A DNA stretch of 64,000 bases, from contig NZ_FNPL01000008.1 of NCBI RefSeq assembly GCF_900107305.1, forward strand, positions 80,568 through 144,567, written 5' to 3'. Shown here piece by piece: positions 56,292-64,000 of this stretch (within the stretch, counting starts at the first letter, position 1; each line of letters starts with the position of its first letter). Under the pieces are notes generated by a model that did no database searches, was not told the origin of the DNA, and saw nothing but the letters and a program-made list of their open reading frames with translations. A program made the position numbers and the translations under genes. This DNA comes from Thermoactinomyces sp. DSM 45892 (GTDB lineage Bacteria > Bacillota > Bacilli > Thermoactinomycetales > Thermoactinomycetaceae).

Positions 56292-57022
56292 CGATGATCC
56301 CCTCTTACAACGGATATAAAGAGTTCATGCAAGGTGGCGTGTGGGAGCTTGGCTTGGCTCCGCATCTCTTGGATCGTCCCTGCAAGTGCAATATTTCCTT
56401 GATGAATACAAACATAGCGATCACAAAGTTTCTCAGCCATATCAAGGATGTGGGTGGAGATTAAGATACCCGCTCCCTTCTCTTTACGTTGTTGCAAGAG
56501 CATCGCCAATTCATCGATTGCGATGGGATCCAGTCCTACAAATGGCTCGTCTACGATGAGATACTTACATTCAGTGAGAAAAGTACAGAGAATCATAATT
56601 TTTTGTTGCATCCCTTTGGAAAATGTATCCGGGAACCAGTTGCGTGCTCGTCCCATTTGAAATTGTTTTAAGAGCTGCTCAGCTCGCTTATGAAACACTT
56701 CATCTGATAATCCATAAGCAGAAGCCGTTAATTCAAGGTGTTCCCATAATGTTAACTCCGGATAAAACAAAGGGACTTCTGGTATGTAGCCGATTTTGGA
56801 TCGGAAGTCTTCTGGCTGGTCAGATAGTGTAGACCCATCAATCGTGATCGAGCCACTATGTGCGTTTAATAGACCTAGAATATGTTTCATCGTGGTACTT
56901 TTACCAGCTCCGTTTAGCCCAATTAGCCCAACTGTTTCACCAGGATTCACTTGAAAAGAGAGGTTATGGATAACGGGGCTTGTACGTGAATAACCACCGG
57001 TTATATTCTGAATGGAAAGCAA
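56288..57022 (-). CDS. ecsA: ABC transporter ATP-binding protein EcsA
   Basis: This is the ATPase subunit of EcsAB. It has 244 residues. Walker A is GLNGAGKST, the ABC signature is SKGMQQK (degenerate, as in EcsA), Walker B is YLIVDEPFVGLD, and the switch His is in STHILD. AGAGGTGAACTATTTTG precedes the ATG. It is the first gene of the pair and is divergent from comC. Confidence 0.92.
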   Translation of the reverse strand: MLSIQNITGGYSRTSPVIHNLSFQVNPGETVGLIGLNGAGKSTTMKHILGLLNAHSGSITIDGSTLSDQPEDFRSKIGYIPEVPLFYPELTLWEHLELTASAYGLSDEVFHKRAEQLLKQFQMGRARNWFPDTFSKGMQQKIMILCTFLTECKYLIVDEPFVGLDPIAIDELAMLLQQRKEKGAGILISTHILDMAEKLCDRYVCIHQGNIALAGTIQEMRSQAKLPHATLHELFISVVRGDHR

Positions 57023-57140
57023 AATAGTTCACCTCTTATATGTAAAAGAACGATTAATTACATTGTACAGAAATGGGATTCATTGGTCGACTAAAATTGA
57101 AGATGTTTGTTGAACCTCTACTAGGAAGTAGGAACCAACA

Positions 57141-57824
57141 TTGAACACATGGCAATGGATCATATGCATCGTCTCATTCGGACTATTACCTAATATTACA
57201 CACATCTATCTAACCTATAGGCAAAAGCGGAACCAACTACATAGTAGCTGGAAGGATGAGTTACCTAAAAAGGTCACATGGTGGATGAATGGAGTTTCAT
57301 TGGTGTACGGGACAGCCCTTCTTTCTATCGATTCCTTCTCTCACAACACGGAATGGTTCACCATCACGGGGATTCTATGGATCATGGGGATGATCGTGTG
57401 GTCCGATCTATGGATGGGAGTGATTCCGAATCTATGTGTGATTGTAATCTGTGGGTTAGGAGTTGTGGAGCAGATTCGAAGTCAGTCCTATCAAGAGTAT
57501 TTACAAACGGAGTGGTTAGTGGGGTTGGGGATTCTTTTTCTATTTATCGTTCTGGTTTGGCTTACTCGTTCTATGGGATGGGGCGATATAAAGCTAGTAA
57601 CCGCTCTCTTTATCTGGTTGGGTACATGGAATTGGATCATTCACTTATGGATCGCATGTGTGAGTGCATGTGTAGTAGTATTGCTTCGAGCGCTTACAAC
57701 CAAACAAGTTGCTCGAAAGCAGAAAATAGCTTTTGGTCCATATATTGTACTAGGGGCGATAATGGCGTGGATGGCAGGAGAAACGATGTGGGCAGGTTAT
57801 TTAGAATGGTTTCTCTCATTCTAG
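57141..57824 (+). CDS. comC: Prepilin peptidase (A24 family), short form
   Basis: This is a membrane aspartic peptidase that would process prepilin-like competence proteins. It has 227 residues. The catalytic Asp residues lie in SDLWMGVIPN (about residue 94) and GWGDIKL (about residue 152), both typical of A24 peptidases. The N-terminal methyltransferase domain with its paired C-x-x-C motifs, usual in ComC/PilD, is missing. About six membrane segments remain. TTG 57141 follows AGGAAG. Its place before spoIIB matches comC of B. subtilis. Confidence 0.82.
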   Translation: MNTWQWIICIVSFGLLPNITHIYLTYRQKRNQLHSSWKDELPKKVTWWMNGVSLVYGTALLSIDSFSHNTEWFTITGILWIMGMIVWSDLWMGVIPNLCVIVICGLGVVEQIRSQSYQEYLQTEWLVGLGILFLFIVLVWLTRSMGWGDIKLVTALFIWLGTWNWIIHLWIACVSACVVVLLRALTTKQVARKQKIAFGPYIVLGAIMAWMAGETMWAGYLEWFLSF

Positions 57825-57906
57825 TAAAATTGTCTAGTAGCGTAGTTCTAGTTTGGGTATTTGTCCATATACTGTGATAGAAAGTTTCTGGGAGTGAGGA
57901 TCTATT

Positions 57907-59046
57907 ATGGTAAAAGTAAATGTAAAGCCCAAACGAGAAAAGTCTGCTGTAGGCGATTCTCGGGATGATCATTTAGTAAAAGTCGTTACACATCCCTCTT
58001 CAACGGTACCTACATCTGTGATTGTTGACCCGATTCAGAATCAGCAGGAAGAGGAATGTTCAGAAACAATAGAAACAGAACTCATAGAACCGGTGGAACC
58101 GAAACCGCCCGCTCAAGGACGTACCTTTCTAGATGCATTAAGTGCTTATCGTTTTCGAAAAGTTTTCTCAATCGAAGATGATCGGGAGTCAGAGATCATC
58201 GAGTGGAGCTCCCCACATACCCCACCTCGAAATCCGAAAAAACGAAGGTTTAATTGGAAAAAAACATGGCTACAGATCGTGTTATCGATAGTAGGTGCAA
58301 CGGTCTTAGGCTCGATTATGGGGGTATCCGTTCTATCTCTGTTTTTTTCAGAGGAAAAGCGATCAACAAACTCCATTGATTCACACCTAACACCCAAAAG
58401 TGATTCGAAACAAGAAACCCCTGTTCAAGGTGATCCCAACCATTTTCCAGAGTTGCCTTTTATTTTGATGGAAACAGGAGGCTACGGTGACGCATCTGCT
58501 GCGCAAAAAGGTGTTTTTGAGCTTCGTGCCAAGGGATTTGCTTCGGTATTATCGTTTGCGAATCCAGATCGGATCTTCGTAGGAATGACAATCGATGAGA
58601 AACAAGCAGGGCAGCTATCTAATTTCCTAAAACAAAAAGGGATTCCGGTAAGTTCTAAAAAGGTACAGTCGTCTCAAAAAGAAACCAAGAAACAGATTGA
58701 TTCATCATTGCAGTCGTTTATTCATCTAGGGAATGAAATGGTACAGGAGATGACACCCTTAACCGTAGCACAACTTACCAGTTCCAAAGAACCGCCTCCC
58801 TTTCCATTTAAAGCAGAGTATTTAGAAAAACATCGAAAGCTGCTCACAGATGGACAGGCAATCGCGACCTCTTTACCACAAACCTCTAAAAATTATCTAT
58901 CGGAGATGATCCGAGGCATTGATCAGTCGGTACAAGCGGCTGAGGAAGCCCAGAAGAATCCCAATACGGCATTGCTCTGGATGATTCAAGAAGGGTTGGT
59001 CCGTTATAGTACTTCGTACCAGCAACTAATCGAATCATTTCAATAG
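57907..59046 (+). CDS. spoIIB: SpoIIB-like SPOR-domain protein
   Basis: In B. subtilis SpoIIB localises to the division septum in sporulation and helps recruit the engulfment machinery. The gene here encodes 379 residues: a charged cytoplasmic N terminus (1-110), one membrane helix (about 117-139, IVLSIVGATVLGSIMGVSVL), and an extracytoplasmic part with a SPOR-type repeat (about 175-235, ILMETGGYGDASAAQKGVFELRAKG in two parts). The rest is helical. The position after comC and before maf is the SpoIIB position. Similarity is low, so the call leans on layout and context. Confidence 0.78.
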   Translation: MVKVNVKPKREKSAVGDSRDDHLVKVVTHPSSTVPTSVIVDPIQNQQEEECSETIETELIEPVEPKPPAQGRTFLDALSAYRFRKVFSIEDDRESEIIEWSSPHTPPRNPKKRRFNWKKTWLQIVLSIVGATVLGSIMGVSVLSLFFSEEKRSTNSIDSHLTPKSDSKQETPVQGDPNHFPELPFILMETGGYGDASAAQKGVFELRAKGFASVLSFANPDRIFVGMTIDEKQAGQLSNFLKQKGIPVSSKKVQSSQKETKKQIDSSLQSFIHLGNEMVQEMTPLTVAQLTSSKEPPPFPFKAEYLEKHRKLLTDGQAIATSLPQTSKNYLSEMIRGIDQSVQAAEEAQKNPNTALLWMIQEGLVRYSTSYQQLIESFQ

Positions 59047-59113
59047 TCAGTTTGGTTAGATTCTTGTTGAATAATGCCAAGTTTGCTAAACTAAAATTAT
59101 CATAATTTTGACT

Positions 59114-59139
59114 GCACCTTTTTGACGAGGTGCTTTTTT
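59114..59139 (+). terminator. Terminator between spoIIB and maf
   Basis: GCACCT (59114-59119) pairs with AGGTGC (59128-59133), followed by six Ts. Confidence 0.8.
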
Positions 59140-59176
59140 GTACATAGGAGGATTTTGGACGAAAGAAGGCGCTTAT

Positions 59177-59767
59177 GTGGAGATTGTTTTAGCATCTAGC
59201 TCACCCAGGCGACGTGAATTATTAGCCCATCTAAAAGTGGATTTTCGTGTGCGGACGAGTGAGGTTAGTGAAGAGATAGAGGGTTTAATAGAACCAAGCG
59301 AAGTAGTAGAAATATTATCTTTGCGTAAAGCAGCGAAAGTGGCTGAGGAAGAGAAAAATGCTTGGATTATTGGCGCGGATACGATTGTGGTGCAAGGAGG
59401 CAAGATTCTCGGAAAGCCGAGTAATCCAGCTGATGCGTTTGAGATGCTATCGAGTCTTCAAGGAACTTGGCACCAAGTATTTAGTGGCATTAGTTTGATC
59501 GAGGTTCGTGATGGCGAGGTGAAGCGCCGACTATCGAGACATGCGATCACCGATGTGTGGATGAACTCGCTCTCTGATCAGAGGATGAACTGGTATATCG
59601 AGACTGGGGAACCGATGGACAAGGCTGGTTCCTATGGGATTCAAGGATATGGAGCTAGTTTTATTGAAAAGATTGAGGGCTGCTATTTTAACGTAGTGGG
59701 GATGTCGCTATCCTTGCTTGCAGAAATGTTAGAAACCTGTTCTTGCCCGTTGTATGAGAAGTCATAA
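59177..59767 (+). CDS. maf: Maf family nucleotide pyrophosphatase
   Basis: Maf hydrolyses dTTP, UTP and modified nucleotides and affects septum formation in B. subtilis. It has 196 residues from the GTG at 59177, chosen because GAAGG lies seven bases upstream and because Maf proteins start with LASxSPRR directly after a short N terminus. Motifs: ASSSPRRREL, GADTIVV with the catalytic Asp, LGKPSNPADAFEML, and DKAGSYGIQGYG. The earlier TTG at 59138 is part of the preceding terminator. Confidence 0.93.
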   Translation: MEIVLASSSPRRRELLAHLKVDFRVRTSEVSEEIEGLIEPSEVVEILSLRKAAKVAEEEKNAWIIGADTIVVQGGKILGKPSNPADAFEMLSSLQGTWHQVFSGISLIEVRDGEVKRRLSRHAITDVWMNSLSDQRMNWYIETGEPMDKAGSYGIQGYGASFIEKIEGCYFNVVGMSLSLLAEMLETCSCPLYEKS

Positions 59768-59830
59768 CCAGTTGTGTAATGCATCAAGATGGACACTTAA
59801 TCAATGCAAAATGTTTGGGAGAGGATTCTA

Positions 59831-60538
59831 GTGGAATGTAGTAATTCTCCATTACGGATGAGGGATGTTCCAGCAGATGAGAGACCCAGGGAAAGAATGA
59901 TTCAACTTGGTGCAGAACACTTATCAAATGCGGAATTAATTGCTTTACTTCTTCGAACAGGAAGTCGTGGGGAGTCCGTTATAGCACTGGCCCAGCGCTT
60001 ACTTATGGAGACGAGTGGACTTCGAAATCTGCATGGATCTTCTCTGCAAGAATTGACGAAGATCCGAGGAATCGGGGAAGCGAAAGCGATTCAGATTTTG
60101 GCTGGGATTGAGATTGGAAAGCGTCTTGTCAAGCATCGACGAGAAGAGCTAGTATCCATTCAAAATCCAGAGACAGTGGCTGAATATTTGATGGAGGATC
60201 TTCGTTATCTCCCACAAGAGCATTTTGTTTGTCTCTACCTTAATGTAAAAAATAGAATTATACATAAAAAAGATATTTTTGTCGGAGGATTAAATTCTTC
60301 CATCGTACATCCTCGCGATATTTTTCGAGAGGGAATCCGATACAATGCAGCTTCCATCATATGTGCTCATAATCATCCGAGTGGGGATCCTACACCTAGT
60401 CCAGAAGATATAATGGTTACCCAGCGCCTAATGGAGGCTGGGGAGTTAGTGGGGATTGAGGTCGTAGATCATATCATTATTGGGGATGGTCGTTTTTGTA
60501 GCTTACGAAATGAAGGGTTAATGTTTGAACCGAGTTAA
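59831..60538 (+). CDS. radC: RadC family JAB/MPN+ protein
   Basis: This protein is related to DNA repair factors in older literature but has no proven enzymatic role. It has about 235 residues. A helix-hairpin-helix (LHGSSLQELTKIRGIGEAKA in two parts) precedes an MPN+ metalloprotease-like domain with the motif HNHPSGDPTPSPED, where the two His and the Asp are candidate zinc ligands. The GTG at 59831 has GGGAGAGG seven bases upstream; ATG 59804 has none. It lies between maf and minC. Confidence 0.92.
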   Translation: MECSNSPLRMRDVPADERPRERMIQLGAEHLSNAELIALLLRTGSRGESVIALAQRLLMETSGLRNLHGSSLQELTKIRGIGEAKAIQILAGIEIGKRLVKHRREELVSIQNPETVAEYLMEDLRYLPQEHFVCLYLNVKNRIIHKKDIFVGGLNSSIVHPRDIFREGIRYNAASIICAHNHPSGDPTPSPEDIMVTQRLMEAGELVGIEVVDHIIIGDGRFCSLRNEGLMFEPS

Positions 60539-60611
60539 AACGGTTTTTTGACAATAAGAAGGAAAATGATGGAATTTAGCGAAAAAATAGAGTTGAGGCG
60601 GGGTGACGTGA

Positions 60612-61292
60612 ATGGGGAAAGTGATGAAGCCTTACGTAACGATCAAAGGAACCAAGGATGGTCTATTGTTTTATTTTGATGATTCATGTCCCTATTCGGA
60701 GATTTTAGAAGAGTTAGCCCATAAATTGGAGCATAATCAAACACTTTGGGAGGGACCAGATACAAAGATTCGAATTAAGTTGGGATCACGTCAAATTACA
60801 AATGAAGAAGAAAAGTCGCTACGTGATATATTTTCCCAAAAGAAGAATCTAGTAATCTATGGTATTGAATCAGAAGGAAAACCGCATCTAATTAAGTCGG
60901 AAATGGGGATCACGACTCTTTCGGGAACCGTTCGTTCTGGACAAGTCTTGACTCATATAGGAGATCTGCTATTTCTAGGTGATGTAAATCCGGGTGGCAG
61001 TATACAAGCCTCTGGAAGCATCTATGTAATGGGAGCGTTACGGGGATTAGCTCACGCAGGAATGAATGGAGATGAGAGGGCTGTCATCTCGGCATCAGTC
61101 TTTAAGCCAACCCAGCTTCGCGTGGCTGATGTCATTTCTAGGCCTCCCGATGAGTGGACTGAATTTGATAGCACGATGCGATTTGCTCATGTAGTGGATG
61201 GACAGATTTCGGTAGAACGTATGAATCATTTTTGTCAGATCCGCCCCGACCGAGAGTGGAAAGAAGTGCAGAGAAGTTATCGATCGTTATAG
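60612..61292 (+). CDS. minC: Septum site-determining protein MinC
   Basis: MinC inhibits FtsZ polymerisation away from midcell. It has 226 residues. The N-terminal domain (about 1-100) carries the FtsZ-acting face; the C-terminal domain (about 105-205) has the beta-helix pattern RSGQVLTHIGDLLFLGDVNPGG and GSIYVMGALRGLAHAG, read in parts. GGCGGGGTGA lies before the ATG. In this genome it directly follows radC; the mreBCD genes that lie between the two in B. subtilis are absent. Confidence 0.95.
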   Translation: MGKVMKPYVTIKGTKDGLLFYFDDSCPYSEILEELAHKLEHNQTLWEGPDTKIRIKLGSRQITNEEEKSLRDIFSQKKNLVIYGIESEGKPHLIKSEMGITTLSGTVRSGQVLTHIGDLLFLGDVNPGGSIQASGSIYVMGALRGLAHAGMNGDERAVISASVFKPTQLRVADVISRPPDEWTEFDSTMRFAHVVDGQISVERMNHFCQIRPDREWKEVQRSYRSL

Positions 61293-61309
61293 AGGGGAAG
61301 GGGAGTCAA

Positions 61310-62104
61310 GTGGGAGAGAGCATTGTTGTTACTTCTGGTAAAGGTGGAGTAGGAAAGTCGACTACCACCGCAAATGTGGGTACAGCGCTGGCATTGGCAG
61401 GGAAGAAAGTGGTTATGATTGATACAGATATCGGACTGCGTAATCTAGATGTCCTGATGGGTTTAGAGAACAGAATTGTATATGATATAGTTGACGTTAT
61501 TGAGAAGAAATGTAGAGTGCAACAAGCACTTATAAAAGATAAGCGTTGTGACGAATTATATCTATTGCCAGCTGCGCAGACGAAGGATAAGAGTGCACTT
61601 ACATCGAATCATTTGCGCTGGTTGGTAAGTGAATTAAAAGAAGAGTTTGATTATGTCATCATCGATTGCCCAGCAGGGATTGAATCAGGATTTCAAAATG
61701 CTATTGCTGGGGCTGATCAAGCGATTGTGGTTACCACACCAGAAAATGCTTCGATTCGAGATGCGGATCGAGTGATCGGACTACTCGAGAAAGAAGATAT
61801 GCCTACTCCTAAGTTAGTGATTAATCGACTTAAGACACAGATGGTAAAAGAAGGTGGGATGATGGCGATTGATGAAGTCGTCTCTGTCCTCGCGATTGAT
61901 CTACTAGGAGTAGTCCCTGATGATGAACAAGTGATTCGAGCTGGTAATGATGGAGAGCCAATCGTTTGGGAACGTAGTAGCTTATCCGGGAAAGCATATC
62001 GTAATATTTCGAAGCGAATTATGGGGGAAATGGTTCCCCTACTCGTTTTAGAACCAGATTCGGGTATCTTGATCAAAATGAAACGATGGTTAGGGTTTGC
62101 ATAA
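61310..62104 (+). CDS. minD: Septum site-determining protein MinD
   Basis: MinD is a membrane-bound ParA-type ATPase that recruits MinC. It has 264 residues from the GTG at 61310, supported by GGGGAAGGGGA upstream. The deviant Walker A is GKGGVGKST, switch I/II regions are MIDTDIGLRNLD and IIDCPAGIESG, and the C-terminal amphipathic helix LIKMKRWLGF is the membrane-targeting sequence. An in-frame ATG further upstream (61232) lies inside minC. A hairpin follows. Confidence 0.97.
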   Translation: MGESIVVTSGKGGVGKSTTTANVGTALALAGKKVVMIDTDIGLRNLDVLMGLENRIVYDIVDVIEKKCRVQQALIKDKRCDELYLLPAAQTKDKSALTSNHLRWLVSELKEEFDYVIIDCPAGIESGFQNAIAGADQAIVVTTPENASIRDADRVIGLLEKEDMPTPKLVINRLKTQMVKEGGMMAIDEVVSVLAIDLLGVVPDDEQVIRAGNDGEPIVWERSSLSGKAYRNISKRIMGEMVPLLVLEPDSGILIKMKRWLGFA

Positions 62105-62126
62105 ACAAGCTACCAAAAAGTTTGGA

Positions 62127-62156
62127 GGAAGAAGGGGAGATGCCTTTCTTCCCTTT
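62127..62156 (+). terminator. Terminator after minD
   Basis: GGAAGAAGG (62127-62135) pairs with CCTTTCTTCC (62143-62152), with one bulge, and a T-rich tail follows. Confidence 0.65.
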
Positions 62157-62185
62157 GTTATTTCCATAGAAGGAATGATTGCTAT

Positions 62186-63067
62186 ATGAAGTTAAAAGGA
62201 AGTGCGTGGATCGCGTGGATTTTTTTACTCCCTTCACTGCTTACAATCGGGCTAGCGCTCTTTTATCCCTTGGCAAAAGAAATTCGTTATAGTTTGATCG
62301 ATCATCATGGTCAGATGACCTTTCAACACTACATTGAGTTATTTGGCACATTTTTTTCATCTAATTCCATTTTTCGTGATGTCATATTCCAGACTCTAGC
62401 GTGGACGGTGATTAATCTCTTTCTCCAATTTACGATCGGGCTCGTACTAGCCCTGCTCTTATATCGAATTCGGAAAGGGCGCAAGATGTATCAGACCCTG
62501 CTGATGATTCCGTGGGTAGTTCCATCTTTTGTCGGTGCCTATGCATGGTTATGGTTGTTTCACGATCGGTTTGGCTTTATGAATCAAGTTCTACATAAAG
62601 TAAGGCTTCCGATTTTTCATTGGTTAGATGATGGTACGATTACGATGCTGGTCGTTATCATGGTAAATGTGTGGATCGGGGTTCCGTTTATGATGATCAC
62701 ATTTCTTGGTGGACTTCGAAGTATTCCAACCTCTTTATATGAAGTGGCTCGAATCGAAGGTGCCTCCTCATGGCAACAACTTACGCATATCACACTCCCT
62801 CTGCTCCGCCCAGTAGCTGCCACTGCCACGGCGCTCGGGATGATTTGGACTTTTAATATGTTTAATGTGATTTATATCGTATCGGGCGGTGGACCGGCGA
62901 ATTCGACTGAGACTCTTATAACCTATACCTATCAGGAAATGTTTCAAAATGGCAATATCGGCATAGCCTCTACTTATGGAGTCGTGATTCTTAGCTTTTT
63001 AATCGCGGTTACTCTATATTATCGGCGTGTACTAAAGGCAAACCAGAACGAAGGGATGTACTATTAA
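62186..63067 (+). CDS. Sugar ABC transporter permease, MalF-type
   Basis: This is one of two membrane subunits of a carbohydrate uptake ABC transporter (family of MalF, MdxF, GanP). It has 293 residues and six membrane segments. The EAA loop that contacts the ATPase reads YEVARIEGASSWQQLTHITLP (split as EVARIEGASS and LTHITLP). GAAGGAATGATT lies before the ATG. The partner permease follows two bases later. No substrate-binding protein gene precedes it. Confidence 0.92.
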   Translation: MKLKGSAWIAWIFLLPSLLTIGLALFYPLAKEIRYSLIDHHGQMTFQHYIELFGTFFSSNSIFRDVIFQTLAWTVINLFLQFTIGLVLALLLYRIRKGRKMYQTLLMIPWVVPSFVGAYAWLWLFHDRFGFMNQVLHKVRLPIFHWLDDGTITMLVVIMVNVWIGVPFMMITFLGGLRSIPTSLYEVARIEGASSWQQLTHITLPLLRPVAATATALGMIWTFNMFNVIYIVSGGGPANSTETLITYTYQEMFQNGNIGIASTYGVVILSFLIAVTLYYRRVLKANQNEGMYY

Positions 63068-63068
63068 A

Positions 63069-63890
63069 ATGGGTAAATCAAATAAATGGGTTCACATTTT
63101 ACTAGGAATTGCTTCGTTCGTTTCTCTGTTTCCTCTTCTATGGCTGTTATTGACAAGCTTTAAGCCCGTATCCGAGATTTATCGTGACACGTTTCGCATA
63201 TTGCCTAAGACGTTTACGATTGAGAATTATGTAGATCTATTAACGAGGTCAGATGGGGTGTTTTGGACGTGGTTTTTAAATAGTATCATCATCTCGCTGT
63301 TGACAACGGTGATTGGGTTGATCTTGTCCGCTACTGCCGCATATGCGATTTCTCGCTTCCGATTCCGAGGACGTAAAGGGATCAAGATGAGTTTCTTATT
63401 TACACAAATGGTTCCGGGGGTTATACTCCTTGTCCCTCTTTCTATCATGATGGATCAGCTAGATTTGTTTAATACATACATCGGCGTGATTCTCGCATAC
63501 CTAGCGATTACCGTACCTTTTTGTGTGATGGTTTTAAAGAACTTTTTTGATACTATTCCGATCGAAATAGAGGAAGCGGCTCGAATAGATGGATGCTCGC
63601 AGTTTGGGATCTTCTGGCGAATGGTGCTTCCGCTTTCGCTACCAGGCTTAGCTATCACTGCATTCTATTCTTTCCTGACAACATGGAACGAATTTATCAT
63701 TGCTCTTACTTTCCTGAAATCGGAAGACATGTACACATTGCCGGTCGGCCTACAGCATTTTGTAAACCAATTTAACACACAGTATCACTTAATGGCTGCT
63801 GCGGCTATGATCATAACGATACCTACATTGCTGTTTTTCTTTTTCGCACAACGTTGGGTGTCACATCGATATCTCTATAAAAAAGGGTGA
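63069..63890 (+). CDS. Sugar ABC transporter permease, MalG-type
   Basis: This is the second membrane subunit, 273 residues, with six segments and the EAA loop EEAARIDGCSQFGIFWRMVLP (split as EEAARIDGCS and WRMVLP). It starts two bases after the MalF-type gene. The C terminus is FAQRWVSHRYLYKKG. The unit stops here: an IS element end lies 20 bases downstream, so any further gene such as a hydrolase or binding protein may be separated by the insertion. Confidence 0.92.
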   Translation: MGKSNKWVHILLGIASFVSLFPLLWLLLTSFKPVSEIYRDTFRILPKTFTIENYVDLLTRSDGVFWTWFLNSIIISLLTTVIGLILSATAAYAISRFRFRGRKGIKMSFLFTQMVPGVILLVPLSIMMDQLDLFNTYIGVILAYLAITVPFCVMVLKNFFDTIPIEIEEAARIDGCSQFGIFWRMVLPLSLPGLAITAFYSFLTTWNEFIIALTFLKSEDMYTLPVGLQHFVNQFNTQYHLMAAAAMIITIPTLLFFFFAQRWVSHRYLYKKG

Positions 63891-63910
63891 TCGTTTTCGC
63901 TAACGTGAAG

Positions 63911-64000
63911 TGAACCCAAAAAGTTAGACACGAAGATTTAAGCAACCTGTAGGGTATGTGTTCGGTATTGAACCGGACTCATGCCCTTTAGTTTTATCTT
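63911..64000 (-). mobile_element. End of an IS3-family (IS150-like) insertion sequence
   Basis: The inverted-repeat end TGAACCCAAAAAGTTAGACA begins at 63911, with the TGA...CA character of the IS3/IS150 group. Inside it the terminal part of an IS3 OrfB transposase is encoded on the minus strand. The rest of the element runs beyond the window. Confidence 0.85.
63938..64000 (-). CDS. IS3-family transposase OrfB, C-terminal fragment
   Basis: Twenty codons and a TAA are visible on the minus strand. The text KLKGMSPVQYRTHTLQ is the typical C-terminal end of IS150-type OrfB transposases (compare LNGMSPIEYR). The gene begins outside the window, so the integrity of the catalytic DDE domain cannot be judged. 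Confidence 0.85.
   Translation of the reverse strand, partial: KIKLKGMSPVQYRTHTLQVA

Overview
The window is chromosomal DNA of an endospore-forming Firmicute of the order Bacillales. The evidence is the spore genes (a gerBAC germinant receptor, lonB, spoVID, ysxE, spoIIB), Gram-positive Shine-Dalgarno sequences, a T-box leader and a Bacillus-type BirA operator. The gene order rph-rdgB-phosphoesterase ... tig-clpX-lonB-lonA-ysxC-hemAXCDBL-spoVID-ysxE-valS-folC ... comC-spoIIB-maf-radC-minC-minD is that of the Bacillus subtilis chromosome. mreBCD is missing between radC and minC, and spoIVFA/FB is missing after minD. With the general gene content this makes a filamentous relative such as a Thermoactinomycetaceae plausible, but that is inference.

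Layout. 1-2 kb: end of rph, rdgB, a phosphodiesterase and tRNA-Arg(UCU). 2-4.2 kb: a BCCT osmolyte transporter lies between the intact tRNA-Arg and a decayed copy of the tRNA 3' half, an arrangement like an old integration scar. 4.3-7.8 kb: a CHRD-domain protein, a PadR/HAAS pair, a threonine dehydratase and an unknown protein behind a sigma-K-like promoter. 7.8-12.1 kb: a minus-strand spore germinant receptor operon (order B-A-C) and a small protein of unknown function. 12.3-21.7 kb: protein folding and turnover genes (tig, clpP, clpX, lonB, lonA) with an inserted FemABX gene, then ysxC and a long palindromic intergenic element. 22-24.5 kb: ddl, map and a membrane protein. 24.8-31.8 kb: heme precursor genes hemAXCDB and hemL, split by a coiled-coil gene built from 21-bp repeats. 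32-40.9 kb: spoVID, ysxE, two small ORFs, T-box/valS, folC and murC. 41-47.9 kb: accessory genes (cytochrome P450, ATP-grasp spore-coat type protein, YitT, AbrB-like protein, a 26-residue peptide, a secreted protein, a TSUP permease, AblB). 48-54.2 kb: a BirA-controlled bioADBFHC operon that encodes pimeloyl-ACP formation (BioC, BioH) and the four late biotin steps. 54.3-57 kb: an Sco protein and the EcsAB transporter. 57.1-62.1 kb: a short prepilin peptidase, spoIIB, maf, radC and minCD. 62.2-64 kb: two sugar ABC permeases, then the end of an IS3-type element running out of the window.

How the genes work together. The window combines housekeeping proteolysis and folding, tetrapyrrole and biotin cofactor supply, cell wall precursor synthesis (Ddl, MurC, FemX) and division-site placement (MinCD) with sporulation functions. 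The least explained elements are non-coding or very small: the 188-bp nested palindrome after ysxC; a minus-strand promoter followed by paired hairpins and a terminator upstream of ablB; the 26-residue peptide with its own terminator; and two genes whose best-placed initiation codon appears to be ATC. All assignments come from reading the sequence; no database search was made.
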